From NCBI RefSeq assembly GCF_004027225.2, contig NC_044278.2, positions 9,920,001 to 9,984,000 on the forward strand: a stretch of DNA of 64,000 bases. Direction: 5' to 3'. The notes below the pieces were generated by a model, which saw only the letters and a list, made by a program, of their open reading frames with translations, ran no database searches and was not told the origin of the DNA. The translations under genes were made by a program, and so were the position numbers. This stretch comes from Strigops habroptila. Taxonomy: Eukaryota > Chordata > Aves > Psittaciformes > Psittacidae. Below, piece after piece: positions 1 to 11,384 of this stretch (the stretch's first letter is position 1; each line of letters begins with the position of its first letter).

Positions 1-57
1 TGGACTTGATGATCTTAAAGGTCTTTTCCAACTGAGTTCATTCTATGATTCTATGAC
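1..57 (+). repeat. CR1 LINE, 3' tail
   Basis: The first bases read as the end of a CR1 element: a GATGATCTTAAAGGTC stretch, then TTCCAAC, ending in the CR1 terminal microsatellite ATTCTATGATTCTATGA. The element runs on to the left of the window. CR1 is the main LINE family of birds. Confidence 0.8.
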
Positions 58-3000
58 TGAAGGGGGTTAGTTACTGGGGCTGCCTCTGCAGGTGCTCCCT
101 GACACTCTTGCTGGCAGGGTTATGATCTGGGGTTATTATCTCTTTGCTACTGGTTAGGCAACTGGTAGCACTTTGGTCACGAAAGCGCCAAGCTTCCCAA
201 TGAGCCACTGCTTCCCTGAAACCCTTTTTTGTATGACACTTGAATGCATTTTTACCATGAATGCCCCCAAGGTTCCCCACCTCACCTCCACCTCCTTTTT
301 CTTTGTAACTCAAGTTTTTCAGTCAGCAAATGCCTTAATTTTCACTCTAAAAAAAAAAAAATCCATACAGGATATAAGTGATTATGATTAAGGTGTTTTT
401 TTTGTGTTTGTGAGGGCCAAGTAGATTAAATGGATTTCAAAAAAAAAAAAAAAGAGATTTCTAAATGTTTTCCTTTGATAGTAACACCATGAAACAGATT
501 TCCAGCTATTTGGCTGCATTAAACCTGCAAGTTGCCCTACCTTACTGCGGTTTGATTACTTACCTGGTTTAACTGAATCTTCTGAGTTTATAGCACTTGG
601 CTTGGAAACAATTACAGCAAGATCTGTGTAATATAACCTTCCCTACCCGCTGACGGGTGTTAATGCCCCTAACAAGCCCTCAGCACACCTCTTTTGGGGA
701 AAAATGCCTGCAACATCCCTTCATGTCAGTGCTGTGCTCTTGTTAGGGAAATCCAAACCAAACAGAGGACCCTCCACACCCTCCCCCCAGCTCTGCTCCA
801 GAGGAGAACTGGGTGAAGTGGTCTCTATACCCCCACAGCTCCAGTGCTGGCCCAGACTCTCAGTTACTTCTGTGGTTTTGTGCATGGTGAGTTGCTCAGA
901 GTCCAGGTCCCTGTCCCACCTTCCTCTGCTGCACAGGCAGCCTCTCCTGCCCAGGTCTTTATCAGGCCCACAGCCCTTTTTCAGTTTCACTTTCGAAAGA
1001 GACACGTTTCTCCAAACTAACAAAAAGAGCCAAGCGTGACCCTGGTACTCCTTCGGTGTTCTCCCTCAGGAGAGGATGCAGGCCAGAGACGACCTGTGCA
1101 GCATATTTCAGTGCTGCCCCATGAGGGAGGCAAGGGGTGGGGGGAGAAAGGGACTCCAGAGCATTTTGGAAAGGGTGACTTTCCAAGCTAGCGTGAACTG
1201 TTCGTATGTAGGACACAGATAACAGACTATAAGCATGACTTGCTGGTTCTGCAGACAATGTGAACTTAAAGCTCAGTTTATGGTCTCTCGAGCTATTTTT
1301 TGTTAGCTCCGTTCATGTCTAATAACAAAGCAGAGGTGTTAATGGGTTTAGGTGCTGGACGCTGTGAGGCTGCCACTGTATTGCTTCAGTTGGGTTCTGG
1401 GATATAGGCATACCTCTGTTTCACCCTTTATCGCTTTTGCTGTTCCTCTGACTGAGGGTTGCTCTAGCCTGACTGTAATATCTGTTTTGTCAGGTTACAT
1501 ACAACCAGTAACATGAAAAAATATCTTTCAGTATCTGTGTAAAACTGCTATCACCCGATGTATCCGTAAATGTGATACTGTTCCTCAAAGGCTGCAGGTA
1601 CATTTCACTTCTTCCCTTCACCTAGTTTTGGCCATTTGTAGCTCATGTGAATGGACTTACCCCTTGTGTTTTCTATTCAGCAGCCCCCTAGGCTCTCCTG
1701 GTCATATCGATGCTTGCTGTGACCCTGAGCTGAGGTCTTACAGCTTCTGCCAAGTAACCTTGACGCTCTCAGGATTTCTGAGAAGGCTTGCCTTTTGTTT
1801 TTCTTTTGTAAGGAAGAGAATTTTGCCCTAGACCATTCTGAGATGGAGGGGTATCAAAGTCCCAGATAAGTAACTTCTACTTTGAAATTAGTAAGAAACT
1901 GGTCCAAACTTTCACTCAATATTCAGTTGTTGTCCCAGAGTCTGTGTCTCTTCAACCCTCCTCCCCCCCATTTTAAACTATGCTGTGAGAATCCTGTGTC
2001 CCCAACACCAGCCAAACCAACTGTCCTGAATTCTGCCAGTCTTTCCCAGCACAAAAAACCTCTTTCCTCTGCCCAGAATACTATTCTCCACTTTCAAATT
2101 TCTGCAAAATCTCCATAGCTAGCTAATGGATCTAATGGATCTAAATGACCCTTTTTTATTGTTGCTTTCTTCATCATGCCCCCCTCCCCTTCTATTTTTT
2201 TGCTTGTTTTTCACAGTGAAGTGTGATCTTATTTGTTTAACACAATGGAAGTATCTTTGCTTTGGTGTCAGACATGGAAGAAAATGACCCAATAAAGTCT
2301 CCTTATCTTGCAGAAAAGAGACAAGAGCCATTCCTGTCATGTCCAAGAAGCTATTCCTGCACCAAACAAATGCCACTGGAACAAGAGGCAGAGACAGACA
2401 TGCACATGGAGAATTTGGGAGTATACAACAAGGATAAGACCAAGAACCACTGAACAGACCTCATGTGTTTCTTTTTTGGGAACAACATTCTAAGTATTAA
2501 CAGCAGATCCAGTCTCAAACAGCCACCTAGGTGAGGACTGCCCATATGCAAGCATGACTCTGCATCTACTTCCCGTTAGAAGAGCAGCAGTTCAGACTTC
2601 GCTCTGTGCTCGTCATGAGCCTCGTCTCCTGTTCTGGCAGGAGAAGGAGGGGGCAGGGTGAACAGCATGGCTGTGCAGGCAGAGCCACACCACATCAGGC
2701 AGACATGCACCGTGCATGAGGCAGTGCTAGCGGCAGAGAACTGAGGTGGGGGGAGAGATAGAGAAGATTGGGGACTGATCAGCCCCCTGTAAATTTGAAT
2801 GGCTGATCTCTATCTCTGTATGCTTTGCTAGTTTGCTTGCTTTAAAAAACACCACATTCTTGGTACTGGTACCTATAGCTAAGGTCGCTCGACATTTTCC
2901 ATCACAAGTTTGTTTTCAGTTACTCAGAACTTTGCCAGACACCAGACATTCAGATTCGAATTTTCCATTTTTATCTTCACCTTCTTTTTTTTTCTGAAGA

Positions 3001-3951
3001 TAGAGGCACTTAGTAAGAAACAAATGTTATTTTGCAATTGTAAAAAATCGACTTTGCAACATTACCAGACATAGAATTGCAACATAGCATTTTGTATACA
3101 GTGAATAACGAAGGCTGGAAGCAATACAAAAAAAAGTTAAGGATTGTTAGTTACCATTTTTTGGTTCCCATTTCTCTAAAGTGCCTTAGATAGATACGCC
3201 CTCCTCCCCTCTTGATGAAACAAACAGTGGGATCCACTCAGAGAAAAAGCAAGTGGTTTCAAAGGCACTGCAGTAACAGCCTGCTGGTTCAAGCTATCTG
3301 GACTGCAATTCCGTGGTACCTGATTCTGCATCTTGTATTAACGCTGGTGCATGCTAGCAAAAATCACTGAAACATCTTCTCTTGGGCTCAGTTAGCAGAA
3401 ATACTGAAAAAAACGGGCTGGGACAGAATTCTCTTTCATCTCCTACCTCCAGCTGGATCTGGGAGAGGCATTTCCAGTGCTGCACCCAGCAACAACTCTG
3501 CTACAGGGAACAGCGCAAATTAACCTAGAGGTTGTGTACCCCGTTCGGCTGGGTGTGAAACCCACTGCTGCTGAGCAGGACTGACAGACTCAGGCTTGCT
3601 TGAGAGGAAAAAGACATACAGGGCTCAAATCTCAGTGGTGACACCTACTAAGTCACTTCAGCTCAAAACCACCCGGAGGTTTGCAAAGCCGCTTGAGCCA
3701 TGGGTGTCTGGAGGAGGTTTTCTCTTGACCCCTAACAGGCAGCAACCAAGCAGGTAAACCTGGGGCCATGCCCTCAGTGCAGAAACCAATGGTCACGTAT
3801 CAGGTCCTGCTCTGAGATGGACTACTCGGGGATGGGTCTTGCTCTGTGCCATGCATGGGCATGGTTCTCTAAGTTGCCAGCTCCCAGCTTTCTGACACTT
3901 GGACTGATGCAACAAGGTTTTTTCTTGAAGAAGATACATTTGGGACCAACG
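58..3951. other. non-coding stretch, no gene recognised
   Basis: Only short open frames with no familiar protein are seen. There are A-tracts near 347-360 and 440-453. If CHD4 lies to the left on the minus strand, this could be its first intron or the flank of its promoter, but no CHD4 coding exon (acidic and lysine-rich N terminus) was found on either strand. Confidence 0.5.
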
Positions 3952-3952
3952 T

Positions 3953-4448
3953 TTCACAGAATCTTTAGGGTTAGAAGGGAGCTCTGGAGATCACCAGGTC
4001 CTACCCCCTGCCGAGGCAGGGCCACCCAGAGCAGCTCACACAGGAACATGTCCATGGTAGGTTTGAATGTCTCCAGAAAGGGAGGCTCCACACACACCCC
4101 CCCCGGGCAAGCTGAGGGTGCCAGTGCTCTGCCACCCTCAACACAAAGAAGTTCTTCCTCATGTTGAGGTGAAGCTTGTGTTTTAGTTTATGGCCATCGC
4201 TCCTTGTCCTGTCGCTGGTCTCCACTGACAAGAGTCTGGCACCATCATCCCGGCACCTGCCTTTGAAATACTGATCGGCATTGATGAGATCCCCTCTCAG
4301 TCTGCTCTTCTCTGGCTAACCCGACCCAGCTCCCACAGTCTCTCTTCAAACGAGAGACGCTGCAGACCCCTGAGCATCCTTGTGGCCTCCACTGGACCCT
4401 CTCCAGCAGCTCCTTGTCTGTCTTGTCCTAGGAGCCCAGGACTGTTTA
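3953..4448 (-). repeat. CR1 LINE fragment
   Basis: Read on the plus strand it begins CACAGAATC...GGTTAGAAGG and runs through the usual reversed CR1 3' region: an aggregated-reporting CACCAGGTCCTACCCC stretch, AAGTTCTTCCTCATGTTGAG, the CTCCTTGTCCTGTC stretch, GATGAGATCCCCTCTCAG and CCTTGTGGCCTCCACTGGACC. It abuts the CpG island on its right. Confidence 0.88.
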
Positions 4449-5660
4449 AGCTACTGCAAGTCGCTGGGATGCTCTGGAGCCCCAGTTTTGACGGGCTGTG
4501 TGTTCTTCCCCTGCCTCAACCACGCAGGTTAACACAATTTGCCCTGCGAGCCAGCAGCAGCCCGCCGGCTGCTGGAGGCGCGGACCCACCCGAGGCTTTC
4601 CGTGGGACCCACATGCCGTTTCGCCTCTGCCCGTGCCCGACGGCGTGTGCCCCCTCCCGCCTCCCCGCACTGCCCCCCGCAGCCCTCCTGGGCGGCCCCA
4701 CCCTGCCGAGCCGGCCGCATCCCATAATAGTTCACAAAAGGCGACTCCATCCCATAATAGCCACCCACGGGAAACGCTCCATAGCAACCACCCCCCCACC
4801 CCACCCCCAATGCCCACACCTTTGGAGCAGCCAGCCCATAATACCCCGCCGGCTCTATCGCTTTTGACTGATGGCGGGGGGGAGGGGGGGGCCGGGGCAG
4901 GCAGCGGGGCCGCGGGGTGTCTGAGGCAGCAGCTCTGCACCGGCATCCCATAATAACCCTCTCTCTCCCTCCCTCCCTCTCCTCTGTCCGCCGCATCCCA
5001 TAATATTTCCCAGGGAGGCAGCCCGCCCTAGGTAGGGAGGCATCCCATAATAGTCGCCCCGGCCACACGCGCAGGGAATGGTGCCATCCCATAATACTCC
5101 CCTCACACCGGCTGCGGCGCAGGCCCTGCCATCCCATAATAGCCGCCTGCTTCTCTCTTCCTCCACCCCCCCCCCCCATCGCCTTATGGGGCATCCTCAT
5201 CCCATAATACTCCCCCAGCGGCAAGCAGGGCCTGCCGCCATCCCATAATACTCCCCGCCACCCACCTGCCCCCCTCTGGTCGCGGGAGGCCTCGCCATCC
5301 CATAATAGTCGCGGCTTGGCTCGCCCTCCCCCGCTGCAGACGGCCTCGACATCCCATAATACCCACCGCTTGCCCTCACCTCCTGCACAGACAGACACAC
5401 ACACCCCCCCCCGGGCCTCGCCATCCCATAATATCTGCGGCTGAGGCCTGACCCCATTGGCCGGACCTCGGCGGCCCAGCTTGGCTCGGCTCAGCGCGGC
5501 TCGGCTGCCTCCCGGCCGGGCTTCCCCCAGCCCCCAGCAACACCTTGGCACTGCCTCGTCTTGGCCCCGCTGCCCGGCTCTGTGCTGGCTTCACCCTCGC
5601 CCGGTGCCCCCCGCACCCACTGCTGCCCCAGCCTTGGCCCCATGCCATTGTAGAGCTTCG
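4440..5660 (-). promoter_or_regulatory. CHD4: CpG island, probable CHD4 promoter or upstream enhancer
   Basis: GC-rich, CpG-dense stretch that stands out from the AT-richer flanks. It carries the array of ZNF410-type sites listed separately. In human the order is CHD4, LPAR5, ACRBP, ING4, all on one strand; here LPAR5, ACRBP and ING4 are all minus and increase in coordinate in that order, so CHD4 is expected on the minus strand starting at or left of this island. The island lies about 14 kb from the LPAR5 stop codon. In human the CHD4 locus has two ZNF410 clusters, one at the promoter and one about 6 kb upstream; I cannot tell which this is. No CHD4 coding exon is in the window (exon 1 is non-coding in human). 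The assignment to CHD4 is inference from synteny and motif. Confidence 0.7.
4718..5434 (+). promoter_or_regulatory. array of 13 ZNF410-type motifs (CATCCCATAATA)
   Basis: Thirteen copies in one orientation start at 4718, 4748, 4832, 4944, 4994, 5041, 5085, 5130, 5198, 5239, 5296, 5350 and 5422. Twelve match CATCCCATAATA exactly and the one at 4832 reads CAGCCCATAATA. Start-to-start spacing is 30-112 bp, mostly 41-72. DNA between copies is unrelated GC-rich sequence, so this is not a simple tandem repeat: only the 12-mer is kept. The five-finger protein ZNF410 is reported to bind this motif and to activate CHD4 almost uniquely through such clusters. A CCATAGCAAC stretch near 4779 may be a decayed copy or an RFX half-site. 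No other full copy was noticed in the window by eye. Confidence 0.88.
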
Positions 5661-8619
5661 TCCGGGGTGCCCCTTGTCCTGGTGCCTGCCCCACTCAGTC
5701 CTCAGCAAGCATCCGCTGCCCTTGCCCAGGTGCTCCCCACTGTCCCACGGCCGCTTTGGGTCAGCAGGAAAGCACAGAGCCAGAGTGAGCACCACATCGT
5801 GCCTCTCAAAGGCAAAGTTCAATGTGGCCATTCCCGGTCTGGACAGAGCCTCCGCTGCCATGGGGCCTGGGGCTGTGCTGGCACGGCCTTTGTGGCCACC
5901 TTAGCTGGGTGCCATGCTGCTGTCTGGAAGGGCTCCTGCTCTTCAGCCGTGGGCACTGCGTGCCGCATTCTGGTCAGCTCATGGAAAGCATTGGCTATCT
6001 ACTCACATCTGCATTATCGCACATCTGCTATGGGAGATAACTCCTCATCTTGCCGTCTGCTCATATGACTGTAAATACTTCTGAACACAGTTTTTACTGT
6101 TGCCTTCAGGTTTTGCTTTCAGCCCCATTGCTGCTTTTGTGCTTTTGTGTTGTGTTTAACGTTTATTACTCGCTCATGGTAGCCTTTTGTAGCTGCTTGG
6201 TGGTTTTACTGGACACACCACCCATCCTTACAAGTATGGCTCTGCACTTCCAATGATTACTTATTGCTAAAGCCAGCAAAAGTGTCTCAATACCTAAGGG
6301 AGGAATAGAAAGCGTAAACCCCAAAAGCTGAAATAACAACATGCAAAAGGTTTGTATACAGAGAAGAACCCAAACCCCTGTGATTTCCTGTACTCCAAAC
6401 AGGCTCCAAAATCATAGACTTTGTGTATTTAAAGTTCCTAGGTGGTCTGGGAAACAGGAATAGGCGGTGGCATGGCAGCAAGGCGTTTCCTTGGCGCTAC
6501 AAGGGTGGTACGCAGTGAAGGCGCCCACATCCATTCAGGCAGGTCCCCATAGAACACACACAGGCCTGAGGTTTCAGAGCAGCAGCAGCAGCAAGTTTGG
6601 ACACCGCTGTGACGAAGGGCGGGAAGGATTCTGTTTTCCCAGTGAGAAACCCACTGCTGCTGCTTCACGGTGAAGGCTATCGGGCCTCATGCGGGTGAAC
6701 CGGAGAAGGGGTCACCCAGGAGCATGCCTATGGCTGTGTACCCAGTGGCTGCCGGTCACTGACACTGGCAGTGCTGGCAAGGTGTGGTCCCTTTGTCTGG
6801 TGGCTTTCCGGCACCGGATGCAGGAGCCCTCCTGGCAAACTCTGTGTTTTACTGGGAGTCCCCCTGCAGCAGAGCTGTTAGCAGGAGGGAAAGCGTCTGC
6901 AGGGGAGCGCAGGGCTGCGGCAGAGGATGCAGCCTACAAAGTGCTGTGCGTTTTCTTCTGCCTGTCATGTATTATGTTCTCAGATGATCTGGCATCGGTT
7001 AGAAACAAGCAAGCAGGCAAATGCACTCAGCGCTCTGTGGTCTCGGAGAGGGGAGCTCTGGACTCGAAGCCTGGAAGCTCCAAGTCCTTTTGAGAATCCT
7101 TCCCTCTTGCTGTTTTTCACGTTTCCGTGTACTCAGGCACTCACTAAAGCAGGTCTCTAGCCTGGGTCCTTGCAAAGAGGGCTGTCTTTCACTTCTTTTA
7201 GTGAAGGCACAAGTGAGGTCGTGCCAAGCTGAGCTAACATGGAGCTTTAGTTTGCAATGTGTGGTCTGTACTACACCATCTGCACGTGACACATTTAGAT
7301 CAACGTTACATCTGCTTAGTAAAGCACCGAGAACACCTAATGCAGAGGAGGAATTTAAACTGCTCTGAGCCTGGCTTTTAATTGGATAGATCTGTGGTTT
7401 GGGCACACGCTCTGCTCACTTAGTGGGAATTGTCGCAGTTTGGGTGCTCTTGTCCCCTGGCTGTCCACTGCTGACCTATCGCAGGAGAAGTTGTTTATCA
7501 GAGCAGAAATTGTGCATGCTTGATGCCTGCTCCAGTGTGAAGTCCAGCACTTCATGGCACAACAGCTGCAGGAGGAGGAGGTCTGACCTAAGGAATCTAG
7601 TCCAACCTCAGCCCTTCCAGGGCACCCCACTTTTCAGGGCCTGCCTGCCCTGCCTGTTTCCTCCTCTCTGCATGCCCTCCTTCCTCTCCTCCAGTCCTCC
7701 TCAGCTCCCACAGCAGGTGCTGTGCCATGCAGCTTTCATCTTGCACCTTTCACAGAGAAACAGCACAAGTGCTGCAGCCGGGCTGCTGCCCTGGGGAGCA
7801 GGAGCTGTATTGCTGCAGGGGCAGTAGCTGCACTGGGCACCTGCATGCTGCAGGCAGGCACAGGAGCAACGTTAGTTTCCCCGGCAGCAAACCACACCAT
7901 CCTGGAGGCTCTCTGGTTGGTTGCACTAAGTTAACAGGTGCCTCATCCTTTACTTTAAGAACTCACCAAATTAATTATACCAATTTGAAATGGTCCATCT
8001 TAGGCGAGGTTTGAACACATCCACATTAGCCATTTTTAGAGGTGTAACAAGACTGTTTTTAAATGGGTTTATTTACACTGGTGGCACTGCTCACAGACCA
8101 ACCATATTATGCAAAACTCCAGGTTCCAGGTTTGCCCACTCTTTCCAAAGAAATATTGCAGGCTTTGGGTGTGAAGTAACTGTTTCCAGCTATCAGACGT
8201 CATGTCTCCATCTGCCTCACAATTCAGACAAAGCTTCTGAGAAGGCGTGATCTAAGGCAAAGCAAATGCTGTGTTCCCGCCTTATTCTGAAACTACCAGA
8301 GACAGCGATGTGACCGATCCCAGAGTGGCAAGTTCAAACTGCAGCTTTTTGGAAGGAGAGACTTAACAGCAGAGCTGGAATTAGACTGTCTGGGCATTCC
8401 CACTATAAAACACTGAGTTGCTTATAACTTTTATGATTGAAGCTGAAATTTTTCATTCTGGCTGTCTGCCTACATCTGATTTTTTACATATTCTTTTCTT
8501 TTAAAATATGGCTTCATTTAATTTACTCAGGGGAAAAAAAAAAGAAAAACACATTTTGGTTTAGACCATAAAAGTGTATGTTAAAAAGAACAGCCCTTTA
8601 CTATGAACAACTCCAGCCC
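5661..8619. other. non-coding stretch, no gene recognised
   Basis: The GC content falls away from the island after about 5.9 kb. Open frames are short and match nothing I know. A short (AGC)n run lies near 6577-6594. Confidence 0.45.
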
Positions 8620-9240
8620 AGCTGCTTCGGAGGAAGCCGGAGTGTATGAAGGAGAGCTGTCCTCGCATGAGAGTGACACTACTCAGGATGAAGGAGAAGC
8701 AGCTCAGTGCAAGGAGGACAGTTAAGTCCTTTGGGGAAGGGAAGCACAGGGAATAGATGAGGGCAGGGAGCCTAGCGATACTAGAACTGGTGTAGGGATT
8801 AAGACAGGAGTTACTGGAAAATGAAGGGGTGGAAGTGGGAGAAAAGAACCTTGACTGGGTGAAAAACATAGCTAGATTGAAAATCAGAATACACAAGGTT
8901 AAAAAAAGGTCAAGGCTAATAGCTGTAGTGAAGCAGGGCCTAGAGAGAGGGAAGATGGGCACGTCGAACAAGCACACTAGGCTTGGGAGCTATGGTGAAA
9001 GCAGGAGTAAGGAGCCAGTGAAATGAGGAGAAAAGGGGAGCTAAAAGTGGTGGGAAGGGTGTAACAACCCTTCCTGGAGATAGGAAAGAACAAGCTGTGA
9101 TAGACCAAAGAGCAGGAAAAGCACTCGGATAACCGAGCAAAGAGATTTGAAGTGGAAGGGTGGGTAAGGAGCTGGCCAAGCAAGCACCAGCATGGATCCT
9201 GTTCTAGGGGCATAAGCAAACCCTCAGGTCCCTGCATCTC
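8620..9240. other. purine-rich stretch
   Basis: The plus strand is strongly enriched in A and G over about 600 bp, which creates long minus-strand open frames rich in Leu, Phe and Ser. No repeat family or protein was recognised. Confidence 0.4.
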
Positions 9241-10945
9241 ATCATTCCTGAGTCATGATTCAGGTACGCTGAGGCTGGCAGCACTGCTACCCTGAAGTGC
9301 TAAAGGAGAGAAGGAAAAAAACCCAGTAAGATGGAGGGGATTCTACAGCAGCTTCTGAGCTGCCATTCTCCATATGAAAAAGCACAAATGAGTTACTCCT
9401 AAAAAAAGATCTGCCTTCTTCACCAGCTGATAAAGGACATCCTGTGACCATCTTATGGGCAAAAGAGTATCCCTCCTGGTCCCCACATCCTCATCTGCTC
9501 CATTTCCAGGCTCCTTGGTAACGTCACGGAGACTGAACCACATGAATGAAGACTCATTTATGAAAACTCATTTTTGAAGTCTTTGATTATAAACCCAACT
9601 TTTATTGTTTGTTGGGTTTTTTTTTTTTTGGGGGGGGGGGGGGGAGGGTGGGGTGGGAGTTAGCCGACCAGATAGAAAGCTCTTTATATAAAAAAGGGTG
9701 AGGTGCTCCCAAGGTCTGTGCTGTACCTCTTCCTAATTCCTACATGCTCTGCACGCTTCCCCTTACAGATACCATACCTGCCCTCCACACTGGCTTACGC
9801 CCAGGCTATAAGGGGTTTTACCAGAATTGCTGATGGGGCAGATGACTGGGATGCCAGAGCTGGATGCGGTCCATCCAGAATCTGTTGAAGGCTGTGATTC
9901 TTCTCCTTTACTCATCCTCTTCAAAGACTGTGATGCCATGGATGGTGAAGTGGGACAGGCTGAGAATGAATGAGCCCTACAAGGTGTGCCATTCTAGATG
10001 TGTTTCTCTCTTTATAACAACACCTGGTATGTTTGCTGGCAGATGCAGTCACCTAGACTTGAACTAGAAACAAGGATGGCATTAAGAAACCCCACAGAGC
10101 TGCATATAGGAACAATGTCAGATGTTAAAATTGGTCTTCAAGTATTTATGTTACCATCTTTAAAACTGTTATTTCATCAACAGCCACATAAACTTCACCA
10201 GCCACCCAAAACAGGGACCCTGCACCTTACCCACAAAGTTTCCAGTTTACCCTGCAGTAGTTGCATGTACAGCCATGTGGAATCTCTCTTTCTGTAATTG
10301 TAATTTGCTCCTTTTTATGGATGATTGAGATTTTTATTTTCTTTTAATTCTCTGCACCACTCCCCATCCCCCCAGACAAGCTATGGAAGCAACAAAATAT
10401 AAGAAAGAGATGCTGACTTCCCTTGAACAGCTTTCCCTTCCAAATTATAGCCCTGGAATCACTTCCTAAGCTATTTGGGGAAGGAACTTGAGATGGATTT
10501 GATGCAGGTATGGTGCAGGACAAAGAGTATCAACTTGTGAGATTGGGAAGCTGTAAGCTCCAAGTGGCTGCAGGTTCAGACACAAGCAAAGCCCCATCTC
10601 AGCTTCCAAAAGCATCCGTCACTGTGGCACGAGTCCAAAGAGCTGAGACAAAAGGCTGTTCTGGACATTTTCCCTGGCATCCAAGTGCAGAGACAGTGCT
10701 ATGAAGATCATGTGTTATTGGTAGGGTCACCGTGCTGTCAGCATCTCAAAATGTTCCTCTGGTGATGAGCACAAGCACCTTCTCCAACAGATCTCAGAGC
10801 TTTTCCTGTTCTTTTCAGGCTTTGTTGCAGTGCAGTGTCTGACGTCTCACAGGCAACCCTGGCAATGTGAAACATAAAGCAGGACAACTACCCTCCACAG
10901 CACTTGGCAGCTACCAGAAGCTGCGTGAGGAAGAGCTGTCTGTCA
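9241..10945. other. non-coding stretch with a T/G homopolymer
   Basis: A run of T followed directly by a run of G lies near 9618-9643. Otherwise no feature is recognised up to the tandem duplication. Confidence 0.4.
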
Positions 10946-11384
10946 AACTGAGATCCCCACCCACCAGTCCGCTCAGCCAGACCGGCAGGAAAAGCGGTAC
11001 AAAGCTCAGCCGGATCAAACCATCAGCACTGAGGAGGTTATTTCCTAGGGCCACTAACGCCGTCCCTGTGCTCAATCCAAGCCAGTAGGAAACAGTTGAT
11101 TTTCATTTTGTTTTTTAAATTGTTTAAATTGTTGAAGGCTACCCCCTACCAGAGAGCTACAGAAGTAACTGAGATCCCCACCCACCAGTCCGCTCAGCCA
11201 GACCGGCAGAAAAGCGGTACAAAGCTCAGCCGGATCAACCATCAGCACTGAGGAGGTTTTTCCTAGGGCCACTAACGCCGTCCCTGTGCTCAATCCAAGC
11301 CAGTAGGAAACAGTTGATTTTCATTTTGTTTTTAAATTGTTTTAAATTGTTGAAGGCTACCCCCTACCAGAGAGCTACAGAAGT
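10946..11384. repeat. tandem duplication, two ~220-bp copies
   Basis: Copy A spans 10946-11166 and copy B 11167-11384. Both run from AACTGAGATCCCCACCC to GAGAGCTACAGAAGT and are nearly identical. The differences seen are length changes in short homopolymers, for example GGCAGGAAAAG against GGCAGAAAAG, GATCAAACC against GATCAACC, and different T-run lengths near 11113 and 11330. No open frame crosses both copies. Confidence 0.92.

Noticed and set aside
1-4440. CHD4 coding exons
   Set aside because: Looked for on the minus strand because synteny predicts CHD4 to the left, but no frame resembles its N terminus.
4529-5551. 340-codon minus-strand open frame through the CpG island
   Set aside because: It is kept open by GC-rich sequence and by the repeated 12-mer, whose complement has no stop in any frame. 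It reads as scattered YYGM, IMGW and LLWD words with no domain.
8561-9237. Hydrophobic minus-strand frames suggesting membrane proteins
   Set aside because: They arise from the purine-rich plus strand (Leu, Phe and Ser codons on the minus strand). No start context, splice sites or homology were seen.
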